This document shows, piece after piece, positions 18,178 through 25,504 of a DNA stretch of 41,147 nt. The notes under the pieces are model-generated. The model worked only from the letters and a program-made list of their open reading frames with translations, searched no databases and was not told where the DNA came from. Numbering within the stretch: the first letter of the stretch is position 1; each line of letters starts with the position of its first letter. A program made the translations under genes and the position numbers. This DNA comes from Bacillota bacterium (lineage in GTDB: Bacteria; Bacillota; Clostridia; Lachnospirales; Lachnospiraceae). The DNA lies in the NCBI GenBank assembly GCA_023414355.1, contig JAEZOB010000080.1, forward strand, positions 1-41,147, given 5' to 3'.

Positions 18178-18195
18178 CGATTCCCGTTATCCGCT
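18178..18195 (+). repeat. tRNA 3'-end-like repeat, copy C
   Basis: CGATTCCCGTTATCCGCT, identical to copy A over 18 bases. The match continues as T/A AATAAAAA on both, and a terminator follows, as after copy A. Confidence 0.8.
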
Positions 18196-18200
18196 TAATA

Positions 18201-18243
18201 AAAAAGATCTATGGAATAGTTGTATGTGACATAGATCTTTTTT
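18201..18243. terminator. bidirectional terminator between convergent genes
   Basis: AAAAAGATCTATG (18201-18213) pairs with CATAGATCTTTTT (18230-18242), 13 perfect pairs, with A and T runs at the two ends. It serves the GGDEF/HD-GYP gene on plus and the Crp/Fnr gene on minus. Confidence 0.88.
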
Positions 18244-18269
18244 CGTTATGGAAAATGGATGCTGTTCAT

Positions 18270-18297
18270 TTCTAAATCATCTCGAATAGCTCTTCTC
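18270..18297 (-). pseudogene. relic fragment of an aldo/keto reductase gene
   Basis: These 28 bases match 14713-14740 within the reductase gene with one mismatch (A for C at 18288). On the minus strand they read RRAIRDDLE, part of the reductase. The neighbouring DNA is not clearly alignable beyond a GCTGTT at the left. It looks like the remains of a second, deleted copy. Confidence 0.6.
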
Positions 18298-18351
18298 CTT
18301 TCTCATGCATTACTGAAAGAGAGAGTTTCTGTCAGTTTGGCTATTTCGTTA

Positions 18352-18990
18352 TCAAATCAATGTTGAGCAATGCTGTTCTAGCTTTTCTTCTGAAAGTACA
18401 CGAAATTGCTTCTTTTGAAATTCAAAGTAATTATTCTTTGTACATTCAACAATAGCTCGATTTAAGCTCCGGATAGGAATAAAGGTCTCTGAGCAAACTG
18501 CTTCCTTGGTAAGCATGGCTAAATCTCCAAGCTTATGATGCGTATAAATGCAATAAATAAGTCTGTCGTTGACGCATAATAATGAAATGGATGAGAGCTT
18601 AATCGAATTTTTTATAAGCTTCTCTGTTAATTGCTCTATTATAAATTTTGTAAAGTCAAAATCCGCCTTCATCCATTCGAAAACCTGATCCTTATGAAGC
18701 ATCATTGTTTCGCATGCCGACTGAGCAATCACTTCATATGTCTTTATATTCTTATTGAAGAGTTCTAACTCACCGAAGCAACTATAAGCATCATATGTGT
18801 ATAAAACAAAGACTGAACCGGAGCTGCTTTGAAGAACAACATTTGCCGTTCCTTTCGTCAGCATGTATAAATAATTGTTTGCTTCTCCCGGAAATAAAAT
18901 AAAACTGCCTTTCCCATGAGTTCTATGAATGAAGGCATTTCTCAAAGAAACCGGGGCGTTATTGATAAATTGGGATAACTTCTGATTCAT
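18352..18990 (-). CDS. Crp/Fnr-family transcriptional regulator
   Basis: A 212-residue cytosolic regulator. The first ~115 residues form a cyclic-nucleotide-binding-type beta-barrel (GKGSFILFPGEANNYLYMLTKGTANVVLQ, YSCFGELELFNK), followed by a long dimer helix and a C-terminal winged-helix region (LGDLAMLTKEAVCSETFIPIRSLNRAIVEC). The helix-turn-helix is less canonical than in Crp, so DNA contacts are uncertain. There is no N-terminal Fnr-type iron-sulfur cysteine set. It is divergent from the nucleoside hydrolase; a GGTCA-TT-TGACC palindrome lies in the shared 108-bp promoter region, so it may control that gene and itself (inference). GAGGAGC lies ahead of the ATG. Confidence 0.85.
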   Translation of the reverse strand: MNQKLSQFINNAPVSLRNAFIHRTHGKGSFILFPGEANNYLYMLTKGTANVVLQSSSGSVFVLYTYDAYSCFGELELFNKNIKTYEVIAQSACETMMLHKDQVFEWMKADFDFTKFIIEQLTEKLIKNSIKLSSISLLCVNDRLIYCIYTHHKLGDLAMLTKEAVCSETFIPIRSLNRAIVECTKNNYFEFQKKQFRVLSEEKLEQHCSTLI

Positions 18991-19013
18991 TTGGTGCTCC
19001 TCATTTCTATTTT

Positions 19014-19025
19014 GGTCATTTGACC
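19014..19025. promoter_or_regulatory. palindrome in the Crp/Fnr-hydrolase promoter region
   Basis: GGTCATTTGACC is an inverted repeat GGTCA-2-TGACC, a candidate operator for the adjacent Crp/Fnr-type regulator. It is not the standard Crp or Fnr box. Confidence 0.4.
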
Positions 19026-19098
19026 TGTAAGTATTTTACCACTCATTATAGAATGAAAGCAAGAAACGATATTACTTATATAGATATGGGAGGAAATC

Positions 19099-20067
19099 AT
19101 GAGAAAAATAATAATTGATACCGATTGTGGCAGTGATGATGCAGTAGCATTGATGATAGCATTAAAATCAAATGATGTTCAAGTTGAAGCAATTACAACG
19201 GTTTGCGGCAATGTTCCGCTCGAATTAGCAACAAAAAACGCTTTAATGACCATAGAGGTTACAAATGCTCAAATACCGCCATTATTTGTTGGCGCTTCCA
19301 GGCCATTAATGAGGGATTTAGTTACAGCAGTAAATGTACATGGCAGGGATGGAATGGGAGATCTGGACTTAATTCATCCTTCCTTAATACCGGAAGAGGA
19401 GCACGCAGTCGATGCGATCCTCAGAATTGTGGAATGTAATCCGAATCAAGTTGAGCTGGTAACGCTTGGTCCGGTTACCAATATCGCGCTAGCCATTATG
19501 AAGGCGCCCTCCGTAATGCAAAAAGTCAAGCATATCTATTCCATGGGAACAGCAGGCTTTGGAAGGGGAAATACTACTCCGGTTGCCGAATTTAATGCTT
19601 ATGTAGATGCAGAGGCTTATGATGTCTTGCTAAGATCAAACATTCCTTTGTCAATTGTAGGTTTTGACATCTGTCTTGGAGAGGCCGCTCTTAATAAAAA
19701 TGAGATGGACATGCTGATGGCAAGCGGTAAAGCAGAAGCGATTTTTGCCGTCGAATGCAATCATTCCCTATTGAAATACAATCTTAAGCGTAGCAATGAG
19801 CATATTGTTGATTTACCCGATGCTGTGGCTATGGGTGTCGTACTATGGCCTGAAATAGTTATCGATTCCGCACTATGCTTCTGTAAGGCGTGTATCATTG
19901 ATCCAAGCACATATGGGCAGGTTATTGTTGATGACGGAAGTGTACTCGCAGTTTCTGATGGCTTTGCAAATCACTCGCCAAATGCCATAGTATATAAGTC
20001 GATTGATAACAAAACTTTTAAAAGAAACATGCTCGATCTTCTACTCAAGCAAACCAGAATTAAATGA
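19099..20067 (+). CDS. nucleoside hydrolase (IunH/RihA-type)
   Basis: A 322-residue calcium-dependent hydrolase that splits the N-glycosidic bond of nucleosides, giving base plus ribose. The N-terminal signature is DTDCGSDDA (Asp7, Asp9, Asp13, Asp14) instead of the usual DTDPGxDDA. EFNAYVDAEAYDVLL matches the EFNxxxDPEAA segment, with Pro replaced by Ala. LVTLGPVTNIALA is also typical. A late LPDAVAM supplies the last metal aspartate. Length is normal and no signal peptide is present, so it acts in the cytoplasm for nucleoside salvage. GGGAGGAAATC precedes the ATG. Its preference for purine or pyrimidine nucleosides is not evident. It ends at a strong hairpin at 20102-20139. Confidence 0.93.
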   Translation: MRKIIIDTDCGSDDAVALMIALKSNDVQVEAITTVCGNVPLELATKNALMTIEVTNAQIPPLFVGASRPLMRDLVTAVNVHGRDGMGDLDLIHPSLIPEEEHAVDAILRIVECNPNQVELVTLGPVTNIALAIMKAPSVMQKVKHIYSMGTAGFGRGNTTPVAEFNAYVDAEAYDVLLRSNIPLSIVGFDICLGEAALNKNEMDMLMASGKAEAIFAVECNHSLLKYNLKRSNEHIVDLPDAVAMGVVLWPEIVIDSALCFCKACIIDPSTYGQVIVDDGSVLAVSDGFANHSPNAIVYKSIDNKTFKRNMLDLLLKQTRIK

Positions 20068-20101
20068 ACCCATGAAAGAATGAACATATCTTCTTAAAAG
20101 G

Positions 20102-20139
20102 TGCCACAGGCAATGGTAAAACCTACATTGCCTGTGGCA
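20102..20139. terminator. terminator between convergent genes
   Basis: TGCCACAGGCAATG (20102-20115) and CATTGCCTGTGGCA (20126-20139) form 14 perfect pairs with a 10-nt loop. On the minus strand CCTTTTAAG follows, so it best terminates the transport operon; on plus there is no T-run. Confidence 0.8.
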
Positions 20140-20148
20140 TCAAACCCC

Positions 20149-21231
20149 TCATATCTTGCTCTCACTCCCTACTCCTTTAATCCCCACTGCTTCCGCCATC
20201 ACCGCTATCATTACTCCCCCAAGCACGTATACCATCCTTCTCCTTATCACCATATCCTTATAGAAAAGTACACCCCCCTCTTTCCCACCGAAAGAGCTTT
20301 TCAGCAGCTTCCACTGATCACCCCAGAACTCAAAATCGGACCAGCGTGTGGGAAGCATGGAGCTTGAATAATAGAAATGTACATCCGTTACTTTGATCAA
20401 GATGACACTTAATAGGATAATTCCAAGCCAGCCACTCACGAATAGCAATCGGGAGGCTTTCAGTTTATTCACCTTACGAGCAAAATATAAAACTATTAAC
20501 AAAGCACTAAACCATAAGGGAAGGTGGATTAGAAGATCTGACATCTTCTGATACTTATAGCCATCAATATATGCCGTAGGGATACCAAGGCTATAGGTAC
20601 GAATGAAGTTCTCAGCCAGATACTTTGCGTTTTCGGTATCAGAGTAAACCAGCTCCATACAACTGTATTTGATGCCTTCTTTCTTCGTAACCACCTGCTC
20701 TTCTTCCTGAACAATCATTGTATTGCTGCCTATCCCCTGCATGATGCCACATACGGTATAATCCTTATTATTATGGCTGATTGTAAGCCCTACTACATTT
20801 TCCGAATGAAAGAGCTGATACGCCGTATTCCGATCAATGACGCAGCCTGTATCATCCCCCTTGGACAGATAACCGCCGTAAAGCATAGCATTAGGATATA
20901 CCTTTGACATATCTCCGGCCACTGTGATTAATGAAATACTTACCGATGTATTTCTTTCTTCATCGATAAGCATAATCCCCTCATCTCTTTGCCACAAAGT
21001 TACTTCCGGAATATTATGATCTTCCTTTGCGATCATACCCTCTATAATCTGATCGATCTGCTGCGCGGTTAATACAGGCTCTTTATATCTTACACTAACT
21101 GCCCCATGATAATCCGTTATTTGAGCTTGATTCATTATAGCTGCAATCCAAAAAATCACACCCACTATCAGAATGATAAACCTACCTATTAACTTCTTGC
21201 TATTCATAGGAAACGTGATCATATGTTTCAT
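20149..21231 (-). CDS. MacB/FtsX-like membrane protein, no ATPase domain
   Basis: I place the start at ATG 21231 (360 aa), preceded by GGAG and 7 nt. The longer frame (396 aa, to 21339) would run through two hairpins and has no ribosome site. Topology resembles the MacB/FtsX permease module: one N-terminal helix (~15-32), a ~210-residue extracytoplasmic domain with MacB-like text (MLYGGYLSKGDDTGCVIDRNTAYQLF, VVGLTISHNNKDYTVCGIM), then three helices (LPLWFSALLIVLYFA, LFVSGWLGIILLSVILI, VYVLGGVMIAVMAEAVG). MacB normally carries its own ATPase; none is here or nearby. As the last gene of the operon, after a MacA-like adaptor, it may be the membrane partner of that adaptor (inference). I cannot say what it moves or senses. 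Confidence 0.72.
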   Translation of the reverse strand: MKHMITFPMNSKKLIGRFIILIVGVIFWIAAIMNQAQITDYHGAVSVRYKEPVLTAQQIDQIIEGMIAKEDHNIPEVTLWQRDEGIMLIDEERNTSVSISLITVAGDMSKVYPNAMLYGGYLSKGDDTGCVIDRNTAYQLFHSENVVGLTISHNNKDYTVCGIMQGIGSNTMIVQEEEQVVTKKEGIKYSCMELVYSDTENAKYLAENFIRTYSLGIPTAYIDGYKYQKMSDLLIHLPLWFSALLIVLYFARKVNKLKASRLLFVSGWLGIILLSVILIKVTDVHFYYSSSMLPTRWSDFEFWGDQWKLLKSSFGGKEGGVLFYKDMVIRRRMVYVLGGVMIAVMAEAVGIKGVGSESKI

Positions 21232-21268
21232 AATAATTCTCCATTCTGCCAAAACCCGCGATTTCATG

Positions 21269-21341
21269 ATTGAAAAACTTGGTTTTTCAATATGGGTGGC
21301 AGTACAAATTTGCCGATTGAAAAATCTCCGATTTTTCAATC
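21269..21341 (-). repeat. two related hairpins ahead of the MacB-like gene
   Basis: GATTGAAAAATC (21315-21326) with GATTTTTCAATC (21330-21341), 12 perfect pairs and a 3-nt loop; and ATTGAAAAAC (21269-21278) with GTTTTTCAAT (21282-21291), 10 pairs and a 3-nt loop. Both belong to one sequence family. They fill the gap between the adaptor stop and the next start and could adjust expression by attenuation or mRNA processing. Confidence 0.75.
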
Positions 21342-21354
21342 TATGCTCCCCGGA

Positions 21355-23562
21355 TTAATAGTCAATTCGAACCCTATCTCCTGCATTGATATTCTTATTA
21401 CTGTCAATAATCACCTGGCTTTTTGGTGATAATGCTCCATCGACTGCCACTGTCCTGCTGCCCTTGTCTAATATCGTAACGTTGATTCGTTCTGCGACTA
21501 GCAGCGTTCCAAGGATGTCCTCCTGCTCTCTTGTAATCAGAACATAATTACCGAAATTATCCTCTCGAAGAGCCTGGATCGGAATGCACTGATCAAATTG
21601 CTCGGACTCGGTGGTTACTTTAAAATTCGCCTTTTCGCCTAATATGTATTCATCCTCCGGCATCCTGGCCGTCATTTCAGACAATCCATTTTCACTAGCT
21701 GTAATTTTCTCTATTTCTACTTCAACATCCGTCTTTTTCCCAGCCAGCCTGATATTTGCTATGCCTCCTGCTGCAATGTTCGTTGCAGCTTCTCTATCAA
21801 ACTCTGCTCTAAATACATAATCACCAAGTCCCAATCGGATCATCTCTTCTCCTGTCGTCATCCTACCCGGTTCTATTCCCACGAAGGTAACCACACCCTT
21901 CTCAGGAGACTTCACTTCACCGGAGCCCTCGATTAGTGCATTTATCTCCTTCAGCTCTTGTTTCTTTACATCAAGGTCAATCGTATGGCTTTGCATAACC
22001 AACTCAGAAATCTGTCTGCTGTTCTGATCTCCCGCATTCCCTGTTAGACTGTCCCTCTCCACCGCCTGTCTCGCTATCCTGACTGCATCCTGGGCAGCTT
22101 CGACTTCTTGTTTTTTTACTTCCAGAGCCTCCTCGTAATCATAGGTTCCATCCTCTATACTTTTGATCACCTTCTTAAGCTCATTTTTCTCTGCCTGCAA
22201 ATCATCTCTTGCACTCTCGAACTCTTTTTCTAATAAGGCAGAATCCTCTTCTGCTCTAGTGAGTGCCAGAGTCTTCTTTTTGGCCTCCTGCTCTATTTCC
22301 TTTTGCTTATTGCCATAGGCAAAATCATATAATTTCTTCTCCTGCTCCTTAGTATCAGCTCCATCTATAATTGCAGTGTTATATTGTAAGATATAGTCCT
22401 TTAATCGCTTGCCATTTCTCCTAAGTTTTCTTAGCTCACTGCTTTCTTCCTGATAAGCATTTTCCATATTATTAATTTGCTGCTCATAGTTATCACGATA
22501 AGCGAAATAAGAATCTATCTTGTCACTATATTTACCCTCCAATGCCTTTCTGTTTTGCTCAGAATTGACCGTGGGATCGGAACTGTCCAAAAGCTTTTGC
22601 AGCTCCTCCTGATACTTATATAAATACTCTTCATAGTATTTGATATGAAGCTGCAGATTCCACAGATCTTGTCCGTCTCCCATCACCGCCAATGCCTTCG
22701 TATAGATTGCATCCTTATGCTCCTCATAGGCCTGGGCACTGCCATAATAAGCTTCAAACAGCTCCTCTTCTGCCAGATAGATTGCTAATCTATCTCTAGC
22801 TAAAACTGCTTCTTTATCATGATTAATGGCTTGCTCAACCTTGTACTTTATCTCATTGGTCTGTGCCAAAGCAGTTTTCGCATCGTCCACTGCCCTCCCG
22901 GATAGCATGCGTTGCTTTGCCTGGGAAGTTAATAAGGCATTATAGCTCTTCATTGCTGCTTCATATTCCTTATTTTTATTCTCAAGCAGCTTTTCTTTTG
23001 TACTATTCTGACTATCCTCGTAATCCTTCCGTGCCGCTGCTAACTTTCTATTCGCAGCCTCCAGATTCTCCTTCGCCTGCTTTAGGGATACGATAGCAGA
23101 TTCAGAAGCATTATCAGAAGGTTGCTGCCTTAAGCGCTCCTCGGCGATTAACAGCTCGGTCTTCTTAATTTCATTCTCTATGGAAGTATACTTATCCTGC
23201 AAATCCTCCATGCTGTAGGTATATAACACCGTATCCTTGTCTACCTCTTCCCCCGGTTTCACATTGACTGCATCAATACGATATCCCGGCAATACCATCA
23301 GGTGCTTCTCCGCCTCAGGTACAATCTCCCCTGTGCCTGACACTGAGTATACTAGTTTATCCCGTTGCGGATTACTCACCGATACCTTTGCAACAGTAAT
23401 GGAGGCCAATGCTCTGGATACAATGGTGAATATAAGCATGGTGGCAAAGAATAAAATTAGTAATTTCCCTGCCACATGGGAGGCAGAGAATATCTTGCTT
23501 TTTCTGTTCTGCGGTAAGGTTTTTTCATATTCCGTATTTATCATGGTTATTATTCTTTTCAT
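21355..23562 (-). CDS. MacA/HlyD-like adaptor with very long coiled coil
   Basis: A 735-residue membrane-anchored periplasmic-adaptor-type protein. One N-terminal helix (~32-55); a first barrel/lipoyl half (GTGEIVPEAEKHLMVLPGYR, VKPGEEVDKDTVLYTY); a predicted coiled coil of roughly 115-540 rich in Glu, Lys and Ala; the second lipoyl half (SGEVKSPEKGVVTFVGIEPG, ~550-580); then beta-barrel and membrane-proximal domains ending KNINAGDRVRIDY. MacA proteins are usually ~370-400 residues, so the ~420-residue coil is exceptional. A coil this long could reach across a thick Gram-positive wall (inference). GAGGTGATGAGAA precedes the ATG. It follows the MalG-like gene by 20 bp. Confidence 0.85.
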   Translation of the reverse strand: MKRIITMINTEYEKTLPQNRKSKIFSASHVAGKLLILFFATMLIFTIVSRALASITVAKVSVSNPQRDKLVYSVSGTGEIVPEAEKHLMVLPGYRIDAVNVKPGEEVDKDTVLYTYSMEDLQDKYTSIENEIKKTELLIAEERLRQQPSDNASESAIVSLKQAKENLEAANRKLAAARKDYEDSQNSTKEKLLENKNKEYEAAMKSYNALLTSQAKQRMLSGRAVDDAKTALAQTNEIKYKVEQAINHDKEAVLARDRLAIYLAEEELFEAYYGSAQAYEEHKDAIYTKALAVMGDGQDLWNLQLHIKYYEEYLYKYQEELQKLLDSSDPTVNSEQNRKALEGKYSDKIDSYFAYRDNYEQQINNMENAYQEESSELRKLRRNGKRLKDYILQYNTAIIDGADTKEQEKKLYDFAYGNKQKEIEQEAKKKTLALTRAEEDSALLEKEFESARDDLQAEKNELKKVIKSIEDGTYDYEEALEVKKQEVEAAQDAVRIARQAVERDSLTGNAGDQNSRQISELVMQSHTIDLDVKKQELKEINALIEGSGEVKSPEKGVVTFVGIEPGRMTTGEEMIRLGLGDYVFRAEFDREAATNIAAGGIANIRLAGKKTDVEVEIEKITASENGLSEMTARMPEDEYILGEKANFKVTTESEQFDQCIPIQALREDNFGNYVLITREQEDILGTLLVAERINVTILDKGSRTVAVDGALSPKSQVIIDSNKNINAGDRVRIDY

Positions 23563-23582
23563 TTCTCATCACCTCATGCCCT

Positions 23583-24440
23583 TTATTCTTTTATTCCGGA
23601 TACCATGATTCCCTGTTCCAGATATTTCTGCCCATATAGAAAAAGTAACAGTGCCGGTAGCAGCATAATGACCGAGCCCACCAGTGAGATACCGGCCTTT
23701 GCACCTGTTATATTAGGAAGATACAGAGTTAATGGCCACCGACTTGCTGTCTTAATAAAGTTGAGGGGCTGCTCAATCGCATTCCAAAGCTCCAGAAAGC
23801 CCAAAATCATCGCTGATATAATCCCTCCACTCCCCATAGGAACACCGATATTCCAGAAAATTCTCCATTCACCTGCTCCGTCGATGCTTGCAGCCTCGAA
23901 TAAAGATGTGGGAATCGCCTTAAAGAATTTAGCCATGATAAATACCGGAAAGGTGGAGAAAGCAGCCGGTATAATAATGGATAGGTGTTTATCCAGTAAG
24001 TGAAATCGGTCCAGTACCAGATAGGTAGATACCATCGTTACCTGAAATGGCATAATCATCAGGATAATATATAAGGTAAAGACAGCCTTCTTCCCTTTAA
24101 AGTCGAATCTCGCAAAGCTCCAGGCCGCCGGGACTCCAATCAGCAGCTGCCCCAGCAGAGAAGGGAACACCTGCTTACAGGAGTTCCAAAACACCACGAA
24201 AAACTTTGGTGTATCAAGCATAAGTTCAAAATAGGAGCTTAGGGTCGGATAGTTCGGAAACAATGGCCAGGACACTTTTCCTGAAGTATCACTTAAAACT
24301 GCCGAAAAGTTCTCCGCAAATTCACCGGGGCCGATCAGGGAACCGGTAATCACAAACCAGAGCGGAAGAACAGTGATCAGTGATAATACGATAAGCAAAA
24401 GCATATTAAGTTTTCTTTTTACACTTAAGAATATACTCAT
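23583..24440 (-). CDS. carbohydrate-type ABC permease, MalG family
   Basis: A 285-residue inner-membrane permease with six predicted helices. The cytoplasmic EAA loop is visible as SLFEAASIDGAGEWRIFWNIGVPMG (~175-199), which docks onto an ATPase. It is the MalG-like half of a sugar-type importer, and overlaps the MalF-like gene by 4 bp (ATGA). The N-terminus MSIFLSVKRKLNMLLLIVLSLI is normal. No ATPase is encoded anywhere in the window, so it would depend on a shared one of the MsmX/UgpC kind (known in Firmicutes; inference here). Confidence 0.93.
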   Translation of the reverse strand: MSIFLSVKRKLNMLLLIVLSLITVLPLWFVITGSLIGPGEFAENFSAVLSDTSGKVSWPLFPNYPTLSSYFELMLDTPKFFVVFWNSCKQVFPSLLGQLLIGVPAAWSFARFDFKGKKAVFTLYIILMIMPFQVTMVSTYLVLDRFHLLDKHLSIIIPAAFSTFPVFIMAKFFKAIPTSLFEAASIDGAGEWRIFWNIGVPMGSGGIISAMILGFLELWNAIEQPLNFIKTASRWPLTLYLPNITGAKAGISLVGSVIMLLPALLLFLYGQKYLEQGIMVSGIKE

Positions 24441-25282
24441 TCTTCCTCACCTAATTTTCTGTCTAAGCCCTGCAGCAATAGGATCACGACTACAATAACA
24501 AGTGCTACCATGACTGCTGCTGAGCACATCTTTTGGATATCGAGCTTGGTAAACCAGTTATTGAAGAGATGCTGAAGCATATAGATGCTGTCATCTCTTG
24601 GATAGGTCCCGGCAATCAGATATGCCTCACGAAATACCTTGAAGGTGTTTAATAGGGACAGTACCGAGACAATAAAGATGGTGGGCAGCAGACCTGGTAA
24701 GGTTATGTACCAGAATTTCTCCCATGCATTTGCTCCATCCACAGAGGCTGCCTCATACAGATTCACTGATATTTGGTCAATTCCGGTAACCCAGAGGACC
24801 ATATCATATCCAAGGTTCTTCCACAGATAGCTGATCACTAAGATGGGAAAGGCCTTGGTGCTGATCCAGTCAACTCCCTCAATTCCAAGCCTTGATAGCA
24901 GGATATTCAATAGCCCGCTCGGATGAAAGACTACCTTCCATAAGAACACTACGCTTGCCACCGGAATGGCCATGGGGATGAGAAAAGCGGTCTTAAATAA
25001 GCTTCTGTATTTCTTAAGGCTGCTGATCATGGCCGATACCAGTAAGGACAGCAATAATAAGATAGGAACACATACCAAAGTAAATCTTACGGTGTTGCCC
25101 ATAGCCAATTGGAATGCTTTATTTTGAAGGACATTGATGTAATTATCCGCTCCTACAAACCTACCGCCCATGGCTTCAAAGAAGGATCTTCTGATTGCAT
25201 CTCCAAAGGGTATTAATACAAATACGATGACTCCCAGGAAGCTTGGCGCCAAAAAAGCCCATGCCTTAATACTTTTCTTCAT
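24437..25282 (-). CDS. carbohydrate-type ABC permease, MalF family
   Basis: A 281-residue permease, partner of the following MalG-like protein. Six helices; the EAA loop reads NLYEAASVDGANAWEKFWYITLPGL (~173-197). The length is that of short Firmicutes MalF proteins (UgpA/MsmF type) without the large MalF periplasmic loop. It is preceded by AAGGATAGAACA and, ~90 bp further upstream, by a large inverted repeat that separates it from the solute-binding genes. The substrate cannot be read from the permease. Confidence 0.93.
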   Translation of the reverse strand: MKKSIKAWAFLAPSFLGVIVFVLIPFGDAIRRSFFEAMGGRFVGADNYINVLQNKAFQLAMGNTVRFTLVCVPILLLLSLLVSAMISSLKKYRSLFKTAFLIPMAIPVASVVFLWKVVFHPSGLLNILLSRLGIEGVDWISTKAFPILVISYLWKNLGYDMVLWVTGIDQISVNLYEAASVDGANAWEKFWYITLPGLLPTIFIVSVLSLLNTFKVFREAYLIAGTYPRDDSIYMLQHLFNNWFTKLDIQKMCSAAVMVALVIVVVILLLQGLDRKLGEEE

Positions 25283-25370
25283 TGTTCTATCCTTCCATCG
25301 GTTACTACTGTCTTAATCTTATATATCTTTATAAAGGTTCCGAATTCACAATTCATCTTAACTGTAAAAT

Positions 25371-25483
25371 GGTGAATATATGTGCCTATGTATGCAGATG
25401 GCGCAGACCGGCCGAATGTGGATGCCTTGTTCCACATGAGGGTAAGGCAAGTCCAGATGTATACATAGGCACATATATTCACC
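25371..25483. repeat. 23-bp perfect inverted repeat with inner hairpin
   Basis: The 23 bases at 25371-25393 (starting GGTGAATATATGTGCC) are the exact reverse complement of 25461-25483. The 67-bp interior contains ATGTGGA/TCCACAT with an 8-nt loop and TGCCTT/AAGGCA. It sits between the last solute-binding gene and malF. It may be an mRNA-stabilising or attenuating stem, or a small mobile element (MITE-like). No target duplication is visible at the edges. Confidence 0.9.
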
Positions 25484-25504
25484 TGGTGTCTGTTATCTCT
25501 TGAA

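Noticed and set aside
20101..20367. Plus-strand small protein with a His/Tyr/Pro-rich sequence
   Set aside because: It starts within the terminator hairpin and lies antisense to the MacB-like gene, so it is an overlap artefact.
20149..21339. 396-residue version of the MacB-like protein starting at 21339
   Set aside because: The extra 36 codons run through two hairpins and lack a ribosome site, whereas ATG 21231 has GGAG at good distance.
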